Below, piece by piece: positions 23,115 through 31,306 of a stretch of 64,000 nt of DNA. The stretch spans positions 1-64,000 of the forward strand of contig NZ_JACXAB010000001.1 in assembly GCF_014699075.1 (NCBI RefSeq). Reading direction: 5' to 3'. The translations under genes were made by a program, and so were the position numbers. The notes below the pieces were generated by a model that saw only the letters and a program-made list of their open reading frames with translations, made no database searches and was not told the origin of the DNA. Source of the stretch: Microvirga sp. (lineage in GTDB: Bacteria; Pseudomonadota; Alphaproteobacteria; Rhizobiales; Beijerinckiaceae). Numbering within the stretch: the first letter of the stretch is position 1; every line of letters starts with the position of its first letter.

Positions 23115-24187
23115 GGCCGCTGAAGGATACGTTGCGCGAGATGATCGCCCTGGAGGGGCCGATCTCGGTCGAGCGCTATATGAGCCTGTGCCTCAGGCAA
23201 TACTACGCCACCCGCGATCCGCTGGGAGCCGCCGGCGACTTCACCACGGCGCCCGAGATCAGCCAGATGTTCGGCGAGCTGATCGGCCTGTGGATGCTGG
23301 AGGTCTGGAACGGCATGGGCCGCCCTGCGCCGTGCCGTCTCGTGGAGCTGGGACCCGGACGCGGCACCCTGATGGCGGATCTCCTGCGGGCGACCTGCCT
23401 CCTGCCCGACTTCCAAGCGGCTGCCACGGTTCACCTCGTCGAGACGAGTCCGGCCTTGAGGCAGCGCCAGCAGGCTCCTCTTGCTGCTTCAGGCTTCTCG
23501 GTTGAATGGCACGACCGGCTCGAGGATGTGCCGTCAGGCCCGACCCTGCTTATCGCCAACGAGTTCTTCGATGCGCTCCCGGTCCGCCAGTTCGCTGCCA
23601 CCGACCGCGGCTGGTGCGAACGGCTGGTGGGCCTCGACGGCGAGGATCTGATTTTCGGCGTGCGCGCGGAGCCGGAACACGCTCTCGGCAAGCCGCTGCG
23701 GTTGGGCGATGTCCTTGAATGGCCTGCCGTCTCAATCGACATCATGGTCGGGCTCGCCGGGCGCCTTGCCCGCGATGGGGGAGCTGCCCTGATCCTGGAT
23801 TACGGCTATTGGGGGCCGGCCTTCGGCGACACCCTGCAGGCGCTTAAAGATCATCGGCCCGTCGATCCCTTGGAGGAGCCGGGCGAGGCGGATCTGACCA
23901 CCCATGTGGATTTTCATCGCTTGGCCCAAGCCGCTGCAATGCACGGCACCCGGGTTCACGGCATCGTCACGCAGGGCGAGTTTCTTCAAGTGCTCGGGAT
24001 TCAAGCGCGAGCGGAGGCCTTGAAGGCACGCGCCACGCCAGCCCAGGCGGCCGACATCGACCACGCCCTCGCGCGCCTCACCGAGCGCGGACCGACCGGG
24101 ATGGGAGAGCTGTTTAAGGTTTTGGCCGTTACACATGAAGCCATCCAGGCCGTACCCGGATTGCCCGCCCTGCCCTTCTCTTCGTAA
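23111..24187 (+). CDS. SAM-dependent methyltransferase, NDUFAF7/MidA family
   Basis: The 358-residue protein shows the DUF185/NDUFAF7 pattern: GDFTTAPEISQMFGELIGLW, motif I LVELGPGRGTLMADLL, ANEFFDALPVRQF and LILDYGYWGP. The human relative methylates an arginine of a complex I subunit during assembly. The GTG start at 23111 overlaps the lgt stop by four bases, which fixes it. pgeF follows after 9 bases. Confidence 0.9.
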   Translation: MRPLKDTLREMIALEGPISVERYMSLCLRQYYATRDPLGAAGDFTTAPEISQMFGELIGLWMLEVWNGMGRPAPCRLVELGPGRGTLMADLLRATCLLPDFQAAATVHLVETSPALRQRQQAPLAASGFSVEWHDRLEDVPSGPTLLIANEFFDALPVRQFAATDRGWCERLVGLDGEDLIFGVRAEPEHALGKPLRLGDVLEWPAVSIDIMVGLAGRLARDGGAALILDYGYWGPAFGDTLQALKDHRPVDPLEEPGEADLTTHVDFHRLAQAAAMHGTRVHGIVTQGEFLQVLGIQARAEALKARATPAQAADIDHALARLTERGPTGMGELFKVLAVTHEAIQAVPGLPALPFSS

Positions 24188-24196
24188 GATCGCCCC

Positions 24197-24964
24197 ATGT
24201 TCATCCAAGCCCCTGCCCTTTCCTCCCAGACTGGTCTCCGCCACGCCTTCTTCACGCGGGAGGGCGGTGTCTCGGAAGGCATCTATGCCTCGCTCAACGG
24301 CGGTGTCGGCTCCTCGGATAATCCGGAAAAGGTGCAGGAGAACCGCCGGCGCATGGCCGAGGCGCTCAGCGTCACGCCTGAGGCCCTCATCAGCGTCTAT
24401 CAGGTCCACTCGCCCGACGCGGTGATCGTGGAAGGCCCCTGGCGCGGCGAGCGCCCCAAAGCCGATGCCATGGTGACCTCCATGCCGGGGATCGCACTTG
24501 GCATCACGACAGCGGATTGCGGACCGGTTCTGCTTGCCGACGCGCAGGCCCGTGTGATCGGGGCAGCCCACGCGGGCTGGCGCGGCGCGGTGACTGGCGT
24601 TCTCGAATCCACCGTCGAGGCGATGGAGCGGCTGGGCGCGACGCGCGAGAACATCGTCGCGGTGCTCGGACCCACGATCAGCCAGAATGCCTATGAGGTC
24701 GGCCCCGACTTCATCGAGCGCTTCACCAGGGAGGCGCCCGGCCATGAACGCTTCCTCAAGGAGGCGGAGAGGCCGGGACATGCCATGTTCGACCTTCCCG
24801 GCTTTATCGGCGCCCGCCTGAAGGCTGCAGGGATCGGCGCCTTCACGGATCTCGGACTCTGCACTTATTCCGACGAGGAGCGGTTCTTCAGCTATCGCCG
24901 CACCACTCACCGGCAAGAGCCGGATTACGGTCGCCTGATCTCGGCGATCGCGCTCACTCCCTGA
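24197..24964 (+). CDS. pgeF: peptidoglycan editing factor PgeF
   Basis: The 255-residue protein belongs to the YfiH/laccase-domain family, with FFTREGGVSEGIYASLN, the histidine in VHSP, TADCGPVLLAD (Cys ligand) and GAAHAGWRGA (His ligand) forming the metal site. E. coli PgeF removes wrongly incorporated amino acids from peptidoglycan precursors. It is the third gene of the lgt operon. Its last 11 bases overlap the 3' end of a convergent SDR gene. Confidence 0.9.
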   Translation: MFIQAPALSSQTGLRHAFFTREGGVSEGIYASLNGGVGSSDNPEKVQENRRRMAEALSVTPEALISVYQVHSPDAVIVEGPWRGERPKADAMVTSMPGIALGITTADCGPVLLADAQARVIGAAHAGWRGAVTGVLESTVEAMERLGATRENIVAVLGPTISQNAYEVGPDFIERFTREAPGHERFLKEAERPGHAMFDLPGFIGARLKAAGIGAFTDLGLCTYSDEERFFSYRRTTHRQEPDYGRLISAIALTP

Positions 24965-25709
24965 TGCCGGCTACGTCCGGCGTCTCCCAGGCGAGGTGCT
25001 GGCCGCCATCGACCGCGATCATCTGGCCTGTCACGCTGCGAGCCTCAGCAAGGTAGAGCACCGCATCGGCGATCTCGTCCGGCGTTCCGCCATGGCCCAG
25101 CAGCACGGCGCCGCTCTGTTTGTTGAAGTCTTCATCCCCCTGGCGCACGTTCGACAGGGTGGGGCCGGGTCCGATGGCATTCACGCGGATGCGCGGCGCC
25201 AGGGCCTGGGCCATGGTCTGGGTCGCGGTGAAGAGAGCCGCCTTGGTGAGCGTGTAGGAGAAGAACTGCGGCGTCAGCTTCCACACCCGCTGGTCCACGA
25301 TGTTGACGATGCAGCCGCAGCCCTCGACGGGCAGCTGATGCGCGAAATCCCGGGCGAGGAAGGCGGGAGCCCGCAAATTGACGGCGAAGTGACGATCCCA
25401 ACGCTCCTGCGACAGGGTCCCGACCTCGTCGGGCTCGAACTCGGAGGCGTTGTTCACGAGGAGAGTCAGAGGACCAAGTGCCCGGACGGCTTCGGGTACC
25501 AGGCGAGCCACGGCCTCTCCATCGGCGAGGTCGGCCTGCACGACCACCGCTCGCCCGCCGGCTCGCCTGATCTGGGCTGCCAAATGCTCAGCGTCAGACG
25601 TCGAGCGGCGGCAGTGGATCGCCACCGCGTAGCCCTCTGCAGCGAGTCGCTCGACGATTCTGCGCCCGATGCGTTGAGCTCCTCCCGTGACGAGAGCCGC
25701 TTTTTCCAT
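24954..25709 (-). CDS. SDR family oxidoreductase
   Basis: The 251-residue Rossmann enzyme has the NAD(P) motif VTGGAQRIGRRIVERLA, NNAS in LLVNNASEFEP, and the catalytic Tyr/Lys in FFSYTLTKAALFTATQTMA. The AQRIG and IHCRRS segments resemble dihydromonapterin/pteridine reductases, but the substrate is not certain. The ATG at 25709 matches the family start. It converges with pgeF and overlaps it by 11 bases. Confidence 0.87.
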   Translation of the reverse strand: MEKAALVTGGAQRIGRRIVERLAAEGYAVAIHCRRSTSDAEHLAAQIRRAGGRAVVVQADLADGEAVARLVPEAVRALGPLTLLVNNASEFEPDEVGTLSQERWDRHFAVNLRAPAFLARDFAHQLPVEGCGCIVNIVDQRVWKLTPQFFSYTLTKAALFTATQTMAQALAPRIRVNAIGPGPTLSNVRQGDEDFNKQSGAVLLGHGGTPDEIADAVLYLAEARSVTGQMIAVDGGQHLAWETPDVAGIRE

Positions 25710-26001
25710 GGTAAGCCTCTTGAAATGTAAGTCTGTAGCGTCAACTAGCGATATTCGCCAAGAAAATGACATTTTTTCGCTGCTGCGTCGAACCAATGGC
25801 CAAGCTGTGCGTTGTAGGTCCAGCGATGTCGCAAGGGGATAATCTGCGTATTGCCGCCACAATCCTGCCACAGCTGTTCTTGGCCGCTGTGGTTGTGAGG
25901 TCACAGCCCTCGCGAGATTGTCGCTCTATAAATGGGGAGTGTCCGGCTGACTCAGCGTAATCGGGTCGGGCTGGCATGACATCGATTAGGAAAGAGAAAC
26001 C
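25710..26001. other. AT-richer intergenic region before outer-membrane protein
   Basis: About 290 bases divide an SDR gene from a divergent outer-membrane beta-barrel gene. The sequence is richer in A and T than its flanks and no gene is supported. It probably holds the promoter and a 5' leader of the abundant-type outer-membrane protein. I could not assign -10/-35 boxes with confidence. Confidence 0.4.
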
Positions 26002-26643
26002 ATGAAGAAGATTCTTCTCGCCAGCGTCGCTCTCTTCGGCTTCGCCGGGGCTGCTGCCGCTGCTGACCTGCCGGTCCGCTCCGCTCCTCCGGCTCCGATC
26101 ATTGCCGCTGCTCCGATCTTCACCTGGACCGGCTTCTACGTCGGTGTGAACGCCGGCTACGGCTGGTCGAACGACGACTTCGACGCGATCGACTTCGCTG
26201 ATGACGAGGACGACGGCGGCTTCGTCGGCGGCGCCCAGGTGGGCTACAACTACCAGATCGGCTCGTTCGTGGTCGGTCTCGAAGGCGACATCCAGTACGC
26301 CGACTTCGGCCGTGAAGGCGCCTTCGACATCGACGGCGACGGCCCCGATGATGGCGTGTTCGAGTCCAGCGACTGGTTCGGCACGGTGCGTGCTCGCGCC
26401 GGTGTGGCCTTCGACCGCGCTCTGATCTACGCAACCGGCGGTTTCGCCTTCGCTGACGACTCCACCGGCTGGACCGTGGGTGGTGGCTTGGAGTACGCCT
26501 TCACCAACAACCTGTCGGCCAAGATCGAAGGCCTCTACGTCAACCTCGAGAACGACGACGACTTCGATTTCGACGGCTTCGACGGCGAGACCGACTTCGG
26601 CGTGATCCGCGCTGGTCTGAACTTCCGCTTCGGCACCTACTAA
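26002..26643 (+). CDS. outer membrane beta-barrel protein (Omp25/porin-like family)
   Basis: The 213-residue protein has a clean signal peptide (MKKILLASVALFGFAGAAAA, cleavage near residue 21), a Pro/Ala linker, and an eight-stranded barrel pattern starting WTGFYVGVNAGYGW and ending GVIRAGLNFRFGTY with a terminal aromatic. Extracellular loops are strikingly acidic (runs of Asp/Glu). It is a Hyphomicrobiales Omp25/31-type surface protein. AGGAAAGAG precedes the ATG and a strong terminator follows, so it is monocistronic. Confidence 0.9.
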   Translation: MKKILLASVALFGFAGAAAAADLPVRSAPPAPIIAAAPIFTWTGFYVGVNAGYGWSNDDFDAIDFADDEDDGGFVGGAQVGYNYQIGSFVVGLEGDIQYADFGREGAFDIDGDGPDDGVFESSDWFGTVRARAGVAFDRALIYATGGFAFADDSTGWTVGGGLEYAFTNNLSAKIEGLYVNLENDDDFDFDGFDGETDFGVIRAGLNFRFGTY

Positions 26644-26670
26644 GATCCATCGCCTCGGCGATCGACGAAA

Positions 26671-26698
26671 AGGCCCGGGTCACCCCGGGCCTTTTTTG
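26671..26698 (+). terminator. intrinsic terminator of outer-membrane protein gene
   Basis: AGGCCCGGG and CCCGGGCCT form a 9-bp stem with a four-base loop, followed by TTTTTTG on the plus strand, 28 bases after the stop codon. Confidence 0.9.
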
Positions 26699-26700
26699 TT

Positions 26701-27303
26701 TCAGGGCGTGACCCTGGTCTTCGCATAGGCCGGAACGCGGGCTTCGAAATCGGCAAGCCACGCCACGAGTTTCGGATGGCTTTCACGCCAGCGTCCGCCG
26801 AAGCGCAGGTCGAGATAGCCCAGGGCGCAAGCCAGGGCGATCTGGCCGATCTGCAGATTCTGGCCGGGGGTCGACAGATGAGCCTCCGCATGATCGAGGC
26901 CGCGGCGGACCTTGTCTGCCTGATGGTCGACCCATTTCGGCTCGCGCTTGTCCTCCTGGCGGAAGCGGCCCTCATAGACCTGCAACAGCGCCGCATCCAT
27001 GATGCCGTCGGCCAGCGCCTGATCGCGCAGGGCGGTGAACCGCTCCGGCCCGTTCGGGATGACGCGCCCGCCCCCAAGATGATCGAGATAATCCACAATC
27101 ACGCGGGAATCGTACAGTACATCCCCGTTCTCGAGGATGAGCGCCGGGATCTTGCCCAGGGGGTTCTGCTGGCGGATCGAGTCCCCGGGGTTCAGCGTAT
27201 CTGCATCCACGATCTCGATCCGGTCCAAGAGACCAAGAATTGCGGCGGTGAGCTTCACCTTCCGGCCGAATGGTGAGGCGGGTGATGAGCGGAGAACGAG
27301 CAT
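26701..27303 (-). CDS. glutathione S-transferase family protein
   Basis: The 200-residue protein has the thioredoxin-like N-terminal domain (LRSSPASPFGRKVKLTAAILGL with the active Ser near residue 7, NPLGKIPALIL and the glutathione-binding DSRVIVDYLD) and an all-helical C-terminal domain. It should conjugate or reduce substrates with glutathione; the substrate is unknown. It converges with the outer-membrane gene, whose terminator ends two bases from this stop codon. Confidence 0.88.
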   Translation of the reverse strand: MLVLRSSPASPFGRKVKLTAAILGLLDRIEIVDADTLNPGDSIRQQNPLGKIPALILENGDVLYDSRVIVDYLDHLGGGRVIPNGPERFTALRDQALADGIMDAALLQVYEGRFRQEDKREPKWVDHQADKVRRGLDHAEAHLSTPGQNLQIGQIALACALGYLDLRFGGRWRESHPKLVAWLADFEARVPAYAKTRVTP

Positions 27304-27371
27304 GAGAAAACCCCTGGATTGAAGAGACTGGGGCCAGTCATGAACGGTCGGGGCGCGTGCGGCAATCCGTT

Positions 27372-28220
27372 TTAAGCAGGGGGTCCGAAGGCTTCACAGC
27401 GATAAGCGCCGTAGCCGCTGCGCGACAGGCGCTCCGCCAAAGCGGGCAGAAGAACCTCCGCCTCCTCCCTCAACGACCATGGCGGATTGAGAACGAAGAG
27501 CCCGCTGCCGTTGAGCCGTGCTGTATCGCGCGGATCATCCACATAGAGCTCGAGCCGCAGCCCCGGACGCGAACTCTCCCGGTGGAGTTGCTCGGCCACC
27601 GCGTCAACAGGCCCCACATCCTTGATCGGATACCAGCCGGCGTAGATTCCGGTCGGCCATTTCTTCAATGCGGCGAGAAGCTCCGTGCCGAGACGCTCCA
27701 ACTCGTTCGGCTTTTCGTAGGGCGGGTCAATCAGGACAAGCCCACGCTTTTCCTTGGGTGGGATGAGGGCATGCAGGGCCGTCCAAGCGTCGAGATGCAT
27801 GACCTTCAGGTTGGAAACCTCATTGAAAGCCTCGCTCAACACCGCATGATCGGCGGGGTGCAATTCCACGAGCACACCCCGGTCCTGCTGCCGCAGGATT
27901 TCCCGCACAATGCCGGGAGAGCCGGGATAGATGGTCTCTCCATGCCGGGCACGCACATCGGCAATCACCTTGCGATAGGGAGCAAGGATCTCTTCCACCT
28001 CGGGAGCAAAAGCTTCGTCCAGGCGCCCAATTCCGTCGATCCACTCCCCGGTTCGCTCGGCCTCGTCAGCCGTCAGATCATAGAGGCCGATTCCCGCATG
28101 GGTGTCGATGACGCGAAGCGGCGTCTCCTTGCGCTGCAGATAGGTGAGGATCCGCACCAGAAGGGCGTGTTTCATGACGTCGGCGAAGTTGCCGGCGTGA
28201 AAGGCGTGGCGGTAGTTCAT
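27372..28220 (-). CDS. rlmJ: 23S rRNA (adenine(2030)-N(6))-methyltransferase RlmJ
   Basis: The 282-residue protein opens with MNYRHAFHAGNFADVMKHA, the RlmJ signature, followed by VIDTHAGIGLYDL (SAM motif I) and the N6-adenine methylase motif LIDPPYE. It methylates A2030 of 23S rRNA before 50S assembly. Length fits the family. A decayed type A palindrome stands just upstream, and an RNase T2 gene lies further upstream on the same strand. Confidence 0.93.
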   Translation of the reverse strand: MNYRHAFHAGNFADVMKHALLVRILTYLQRKETPLRVIDTHAGIGLYDLTADEAERTGEWIDGIGRLDEAFAPEVEEILAPYRKVIADVRARHGETIYPGSPGIVREILRQQDRGVLVELHPADHAVLSEAFNEVSNLKVMHLDAWTALHALIPPKEKRGLVLIDPPYEKPNELERLGTELLAALKKWPTGIYAGWYPIKDVGPVDAVAEQLHRESSRPGLRLELYVDDPRDTARLNGSGLFVLNPPWSLREEAEVLLPALAERLSRSGYGAYRCEAFGPPA

Positions 28221-28230
28221 GTCTGTCCTA

Positions 28231-28272
28231 AAGCATCGGGCCCGAAAGCAGGCTGCACATTCGGGAGATGCG
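28231..28272. repeat. decayed palindromic repeat, type A, copy 4
   Basis: AAGCATCGGGCCCGAAAGCAG and a mutated second arm (TGCACATTCGGGAGATGCGC) resemble type A with substitutions in both arms. It abuts the stop codon of the RNase T2 gene, the same position type A has at infA and ybjN. Confidence 0.5.
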
Positions 28273-28935
28273 CTATCTCACCGCCGGAACCGTGATCTCG
28301 CCCGCGCGGCAGCTGTCGCGGTCAACCTCGGGACACTGGCGAAAGCCGCGCAGATCCTTGGCCAAGCAGATGCGCACCTCCTGGAAGATGCGCCGCCCGC
28401 AGGAAACCGAAATCATGTCGGGGCGCAAGCCTGGATTGGCGTTCAGGAAAGCCTGCTCGATCTCGTTCGGCAGCACGCGTGGGCGGCTGTCCAGTCCTTT
28501 GAAACTCTCGGGAATGCGCACGAGTTCGCGGGCGCGTCGAACAGCCTGGAAGTAGCCGCTTGGAGATTCTCCCGTGCAGGTTCCGTGCTTGCGCCATTGG
28601 TAGCGCGCCAGGTTGTTGTCAGGAAAGAGGCCGTCGGCCTCGATGATCGCCGCCTGCGGGACGAAGCGCCCGTTGGGCTCGCAGAAGCTGGGATAGCCTT
28701 TTTCGTTCTGCGGCCACAGGCCGTGGGTGACGAAGCCGAGGCCACTGCCGCTGTCGCATTGCCGGCTCCGGCTGCCGCTGTTCTCGCAGAAGCCCGGCGA
28801 CCAGGAGAGCGCGAGCACGTAGAAGTCGAACTGCCCCATGGGGGCGCCCCTCGCCTCCCGCGGTCCCTGAGCCGCCGTGGGAGAGAGCAGGAGAAAGCAG
28901 GCGCCTGCAAACGAGAGGCACCAGCGCAGGATCAA
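28273..28935 (-). CDS. secreted ribonuclease T2 family protein
   Basis: The 220-residue protein has a signal peptide (WCLSFAGACFLLLSPTAAQ), active-site motif CAS I in THGLWPQ and CAS II in WRKHGTC, each with its catalytic histidine, and several cysteines for disulphides. It should cut single-stranded RNA in the periplasm or outside. The start is probably the TTG at 28935, which overlaps the upstream stop codon (TTGA); no ATG gives a complete signal peptide. It is coupled to a secreted hypothetical protein. Confidence 0.87.
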   Translation of the reverse strand: MILRWCLSFAGACFLLLSPTAAQGPREARGAPMGQFDFYVLALSWSPGFCENSGSRSRQCDSGSGLGFVTHGLWPQNEKGYPSFCEPNGRFVPQAAIIEADGLFPDNNLARYQWRKHGTCTGESPSGYFQAVRRARELVRIPESFKGLDSRPRVLPNEIEQAFLNANPGLRPDMISVSCGRRIFQEVRICLAKDLRGFRQCPEVDRDSCRAGEITVPAVR

Positions 28936-29363
28936 GGAGCAGCCTGCTTGCAATGGGGCGCGAAGGCATAATGGCGGTCGAAGCCGTCCACGCAGGCCTC
29001 CGTGTCCCAGCCGATGCCGATAAATCCGAGATCCTCGCGGATCGAGAAGTTGATCTTGTGCTTGTAGCCGTCGGACACGACCACCGTTCCGGTGCAGTAG
29101 CGGCGGGGAATGTAGTCGAGACCCCAAGGACGCCAGGCAACCTGCTGCACCCGTTCGAAAGCGACGATCTGCAGGTTGGAGTTCCAGAACTTGTGTTCCT
29201 TGTTCCGGAAATTCACGCTGATGTCATGGAGCACGGACGGATCCGCACAGGCCGGCAGCGAGGCGTCGAAAGGCTCTTCCCGCCGCTCCGCAGGGGTGAT
29301 CTCGCGGGCCATCGCAGGTGCGCTCAACATCATGCAGGAGATGAAAGCCGCCAGCCACTTCAT
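28932..29363 (-). CDS. secreted hypothetical protein
   Basis: The 143-residue protein has a signal peptide (MKWLAAFISCMMLSAPAMA) and four cysteines in the mature part, consistent with a disulphide-bonded periplasmic protein. I recognise no family. GGAG lies eight bases before the ATG. It is translated just ahead of the RNase T2 gene with a four-base overlap, so the two products probably work in the same compartment; a role as partner or inhibitor is only a guess. Confidence 0.75.
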   Translation of the reverse strand: MKWLAAFISCMMLSAPAMAREITPAERREEPFDASLPACADPSVLHDISVNFRNKEHKFWNSNLQIVAFERVQQVAWRPWGLDYIPRRYCTGTVVVSDGYKHKINFSIREDLGFIGIGWDTEACVDGFDRHYAFAPHCKQAAP

Positions 29364-29445
29364 TCGGATGCTCCAACAGGTCTTCGGATTCTGTTCCATC
29401 GACCATGTGGGCGAAGCCCCAGAAGGTCAAGGCTCCGCTTATGGT

Positions 29446-30471
29446 TTAATAGATGGCGTGTCTGTTCAGCATCATCGGCGCATTGGCCGGACGCCCCTGG
29501 GACTGCGGCGAGAGATAAGTCTGCTCCGGAGGCCGGCCGGCGGATGGCTGGGGATAGGATGGCGGCGAGCCCCTGGCACCGCCAGGACCGGGAAGATCGG
29601 CCGGATAGCCGTTCGAGGACGAGTAGCGCGGTGGCGGAGCCACGGGCGCAGCCAGCGCAGGGGCCGGAGGCGGCGCAGGCGGGATGTAAGCCTCCCCTTC
29701 CGGCACGTCCTGCTCAAGATCCACCGGAGCCAGATCGCCCGCGGCGGCCACGCTTTGAAGAACCTCCTGGCTCTTCTCGGGGTCGATCCGGGGCGCAAAC
29801 TTCAGGATCGGCTTGCAGATGCGTCGCTGCCCTTTCGGGTCGTGGCGCGCCAGATCGATATGGAAGTGATCGTAGTGGAAAGCGTCGGAGCCCGGCCCCA
29901 GAACGGTCGTGAAGTAGCGGCAGGCGCCGACGAAGACCTCGCGGAGGAATTCCTGCTCGGCGGGATCCCGGCTCCGCCAGCCATTGACGACCGAGATCTC
30001 CCGCCCGTCGGTCAGGGCAAAGCCCATGACATCCAGCGCGTTGCCGAAGGAATGCTCGGAGAGCTTGGCGCCCCGCTGGTTGTTGCGGGGGCGGCAGGAG
30101 TAAGAGCCCGCCTTGAGGTCGGCCAGCGGCACGCCGAAATACATTTCGGCGGCCGGCCTCACGATCTCGTCGAGCCAGGTATCGATCCGCGGGATGATCG
30201 GGCAGGCCAGCGTCACCTTGGACTTCAGGCCGACGGCGCCGTTGTTGAAGGCCGAGACCTTGAACGGATAATCCATGCCGCAGACGCCGGGGCCTTCGAT
30301 CTTGGAGCTCAGGGCCATGTAGGCCGAAGGCTGAACGAGCCGCTGCGACAGGCAGGCCTCCTCAGCCTGCGCGCGCCAAGGCTCGCGCTGCTCGAACCGA
30401 AACAGTCCGCAACCGGTGACCCCGAGCCCAACGAGCGATAGGGCAAAAAACGCAACTAACCCACGACGCAT
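29446..30471 (-). CDS. extensin-like lipoprotein (M15-type peptidase fold)
   Basis: The 341-residue protein starts with a lipoprotein signal ending in the lipobox GVTGC. The extensin-like C domain (about 40-235) contains CRPRNNQRGAKLSEHSFGNALDVMGF and DAFHYDHFHIDLARH, whose His and Asp residues match the zinc site of D,D-carboxypeptidase-like enzymes. A long Pro/Ala/Ser-rich tail follows. It probably acts on peptidoglycan from the outer or inner membrane. Confidence 0.88.
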   Translation of the reverse strand: MRRGLVAFFALSLVGLGVTGCGLFRFEQREPWRAQAEEACLSQRLVQPSAYMALSSKIEGPGVCGMDYPFKVSAFNNGAVGLKSKVTLACPIIPRIDTWLDEIVRPAAEMYFGVPLADLKAGSYSCRPRNNQRGAKLSEHSFGNALDVMGFALTDGREISVVNGWRSRDPAEQEFLREVFVGACRYFTTVLGPGSDAFHYDHFHIDLARHDPKGQRRICKPILKFAPRIDPEKSQEVLQSVAAAGDLAPVDLEQDVPEGEAYIPPAPPPAPALAAPVAPPPRYSSSNGYPADLPGPGGARGSPPSYPQPSAGRPPEQTYLSPQSQGRPANAPMMLNRHAIY

Positions 30472-30767
30472 GGCCGGAGGCTAGCAACAGGCCCGTAAAT
30501 ATCTCGTCAACGTCAATCGGTGCTGGCCGCCTTCATCCTTCGATTCGGCCTGTCCGACCACGGGCATGGAGATGGAAGGCACGGTGCAACCAAGGTGCGA
30601 CACAATAGAGCAGGAACTTTTTTCGCACGCTTGTGAAAACGATTGCAGGCCAGCGAATTCAAGACGTTAAGGATTTGTTAACCATTCCGAAAGCCACCTT
30701 GTACAGCCTGATCAGCTCGGCAGGCGCTTCTCAGGTCCCCGCAGGTTTGATACCTTACCTATCCATT
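30472..30767. other. intergenic region upstream of the 33-residue ORF
   Basis: About 300 bases contain no supportable gene. The part from 30600 to 30700 is AT-richer, with TTTTTTCGC and GTTAAGGATTTGTTAACC, which includes a short inverted repeat (GTTAAG...GTTAAC). It probably contains the promoter for the small ORF downstream. Confidence 0.4.
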
Positions 30768-30769
30768 CA

Positions 30770-30799
30770 TAGAGGGGATCAACCCCTATAGGAAAGGGG
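30770..30799 (+). promoter_or_regulatory. possible translational switch before small ORF
   Basis: Three short segments can pair alternatively: AGGGG at 30773-30777, CCCCT at 30783-30787 and AGGGG at 30795-30799. The last is the ribosome-binding site. CCCCT can pair with the first copy, leaving the ribosome site free, or with the last, hiding it. Such mutually exclusive pairing is typical of riboregulators, but it is inferred from sequence alone. Confidence 0.4.
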
Positions 30800-30804
30800 C
30801 TACG

Positions 30805-30906
30805 ATGAATCTGACATCCGATCTCGACTGGAGTGCCAAGCTCAACATCGTAGCCGTTTGCGCCTCCTCCTCCTTCATTCTTGCCGTCGTGGCAGGTCTT
30901 TTCTGA
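30805..30906 (+). CDS. 33-residue single-pass membrane peptide
   Basis: This short ORF encodes a polar N-terminus (MNLTSDLDWSAKLN) followed by one hydrophobic helix (IVAVCASSSFILAVVAGLF). It has an AAGGGG ribosome site five bases before the ATG and an intrinsic terminator 54 bases after the stop, so it looks like a complete small transcription unit. I do not recognise the peptide. Small hydrophobic peptides of this size include toxins and regulators of membrane complexes, but nothing here decides. Confidence 0.6.
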   Translation: MNLTSDLDWSAKLNIVAVCASSSFILAVVAGLF

Positions 30907-30959
30907 GGGGGTCTCTGCGGCTCCCGGCGAGCCGCTCCACGAGCTTCATGGTTTTTCAC

Positions 30960-30990
30960 GCTGCCGCGGTGCTTCCCGGCAGCTTTTTTA
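30960..30990 (+). terminator. intrinsic terminator after small ORF
   Basis: GCTGCCG and CGGCAGC form a 7-bp stem around a 10-base loop, followed by TTTTTT. The T-run ends at the 3' edge of the convergent secreted-protein gene. Confidence 0.8.
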
Positions 30991-31245
30991 TGTCTCCGGG
31001 CAGGGCGTTTCCGTGACGCTCCAGGACATGACATTGATCTCCATGCGGCATTGGGCGAGCCGCGCCCCTTCAGCCGTCTTCAGGCAGACATTTTCTCCGG
31101 GTGCGAACATCTTTCCCTGCGCCCGGCAGTAGCAATCAAGCGGATTGTGATCGGGAGCCTGTACCTGCTGGGGCAGCGCTGGCCGCTCATGGGCGTTCGC
31201 CGACGCCAAAACCATCAGGCTGAAGACAAGGACGACACTGCGCAT
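30988..31245 (-). CDS. small secreted hypothetical protein
   Basis: The 85-residue protein has a signal peptide (MRSVVLVFSLMVLASANA), and the mature part contains five cysteines (NPLDCYCRAQGKMF...NVCLKTA, AQCRMEIN, ETPCPET), suggesting disulphides or a cofactor. I recognise no family. GGAG is placed eight bases before the ATG at 31245. It diverges from a GNAT gene; the start regions of the two are about 60 bases apart. Confidence 0.7.
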   Translation of the reverse strand: MRSVVLVFSLMVLASANAHERPALPQQVQAPDHNPLDCYCRAQGKMFAPGENVCLKTAEGARLAQCRMEINVMSWSVTETPCPET

Positions 31246-31306
31246 GAGGCATCTCCGCGTGTCATGTCTCGCAATGGTCTGCCTTTCCCGGCATAAGGTC
31301 AAGGAT

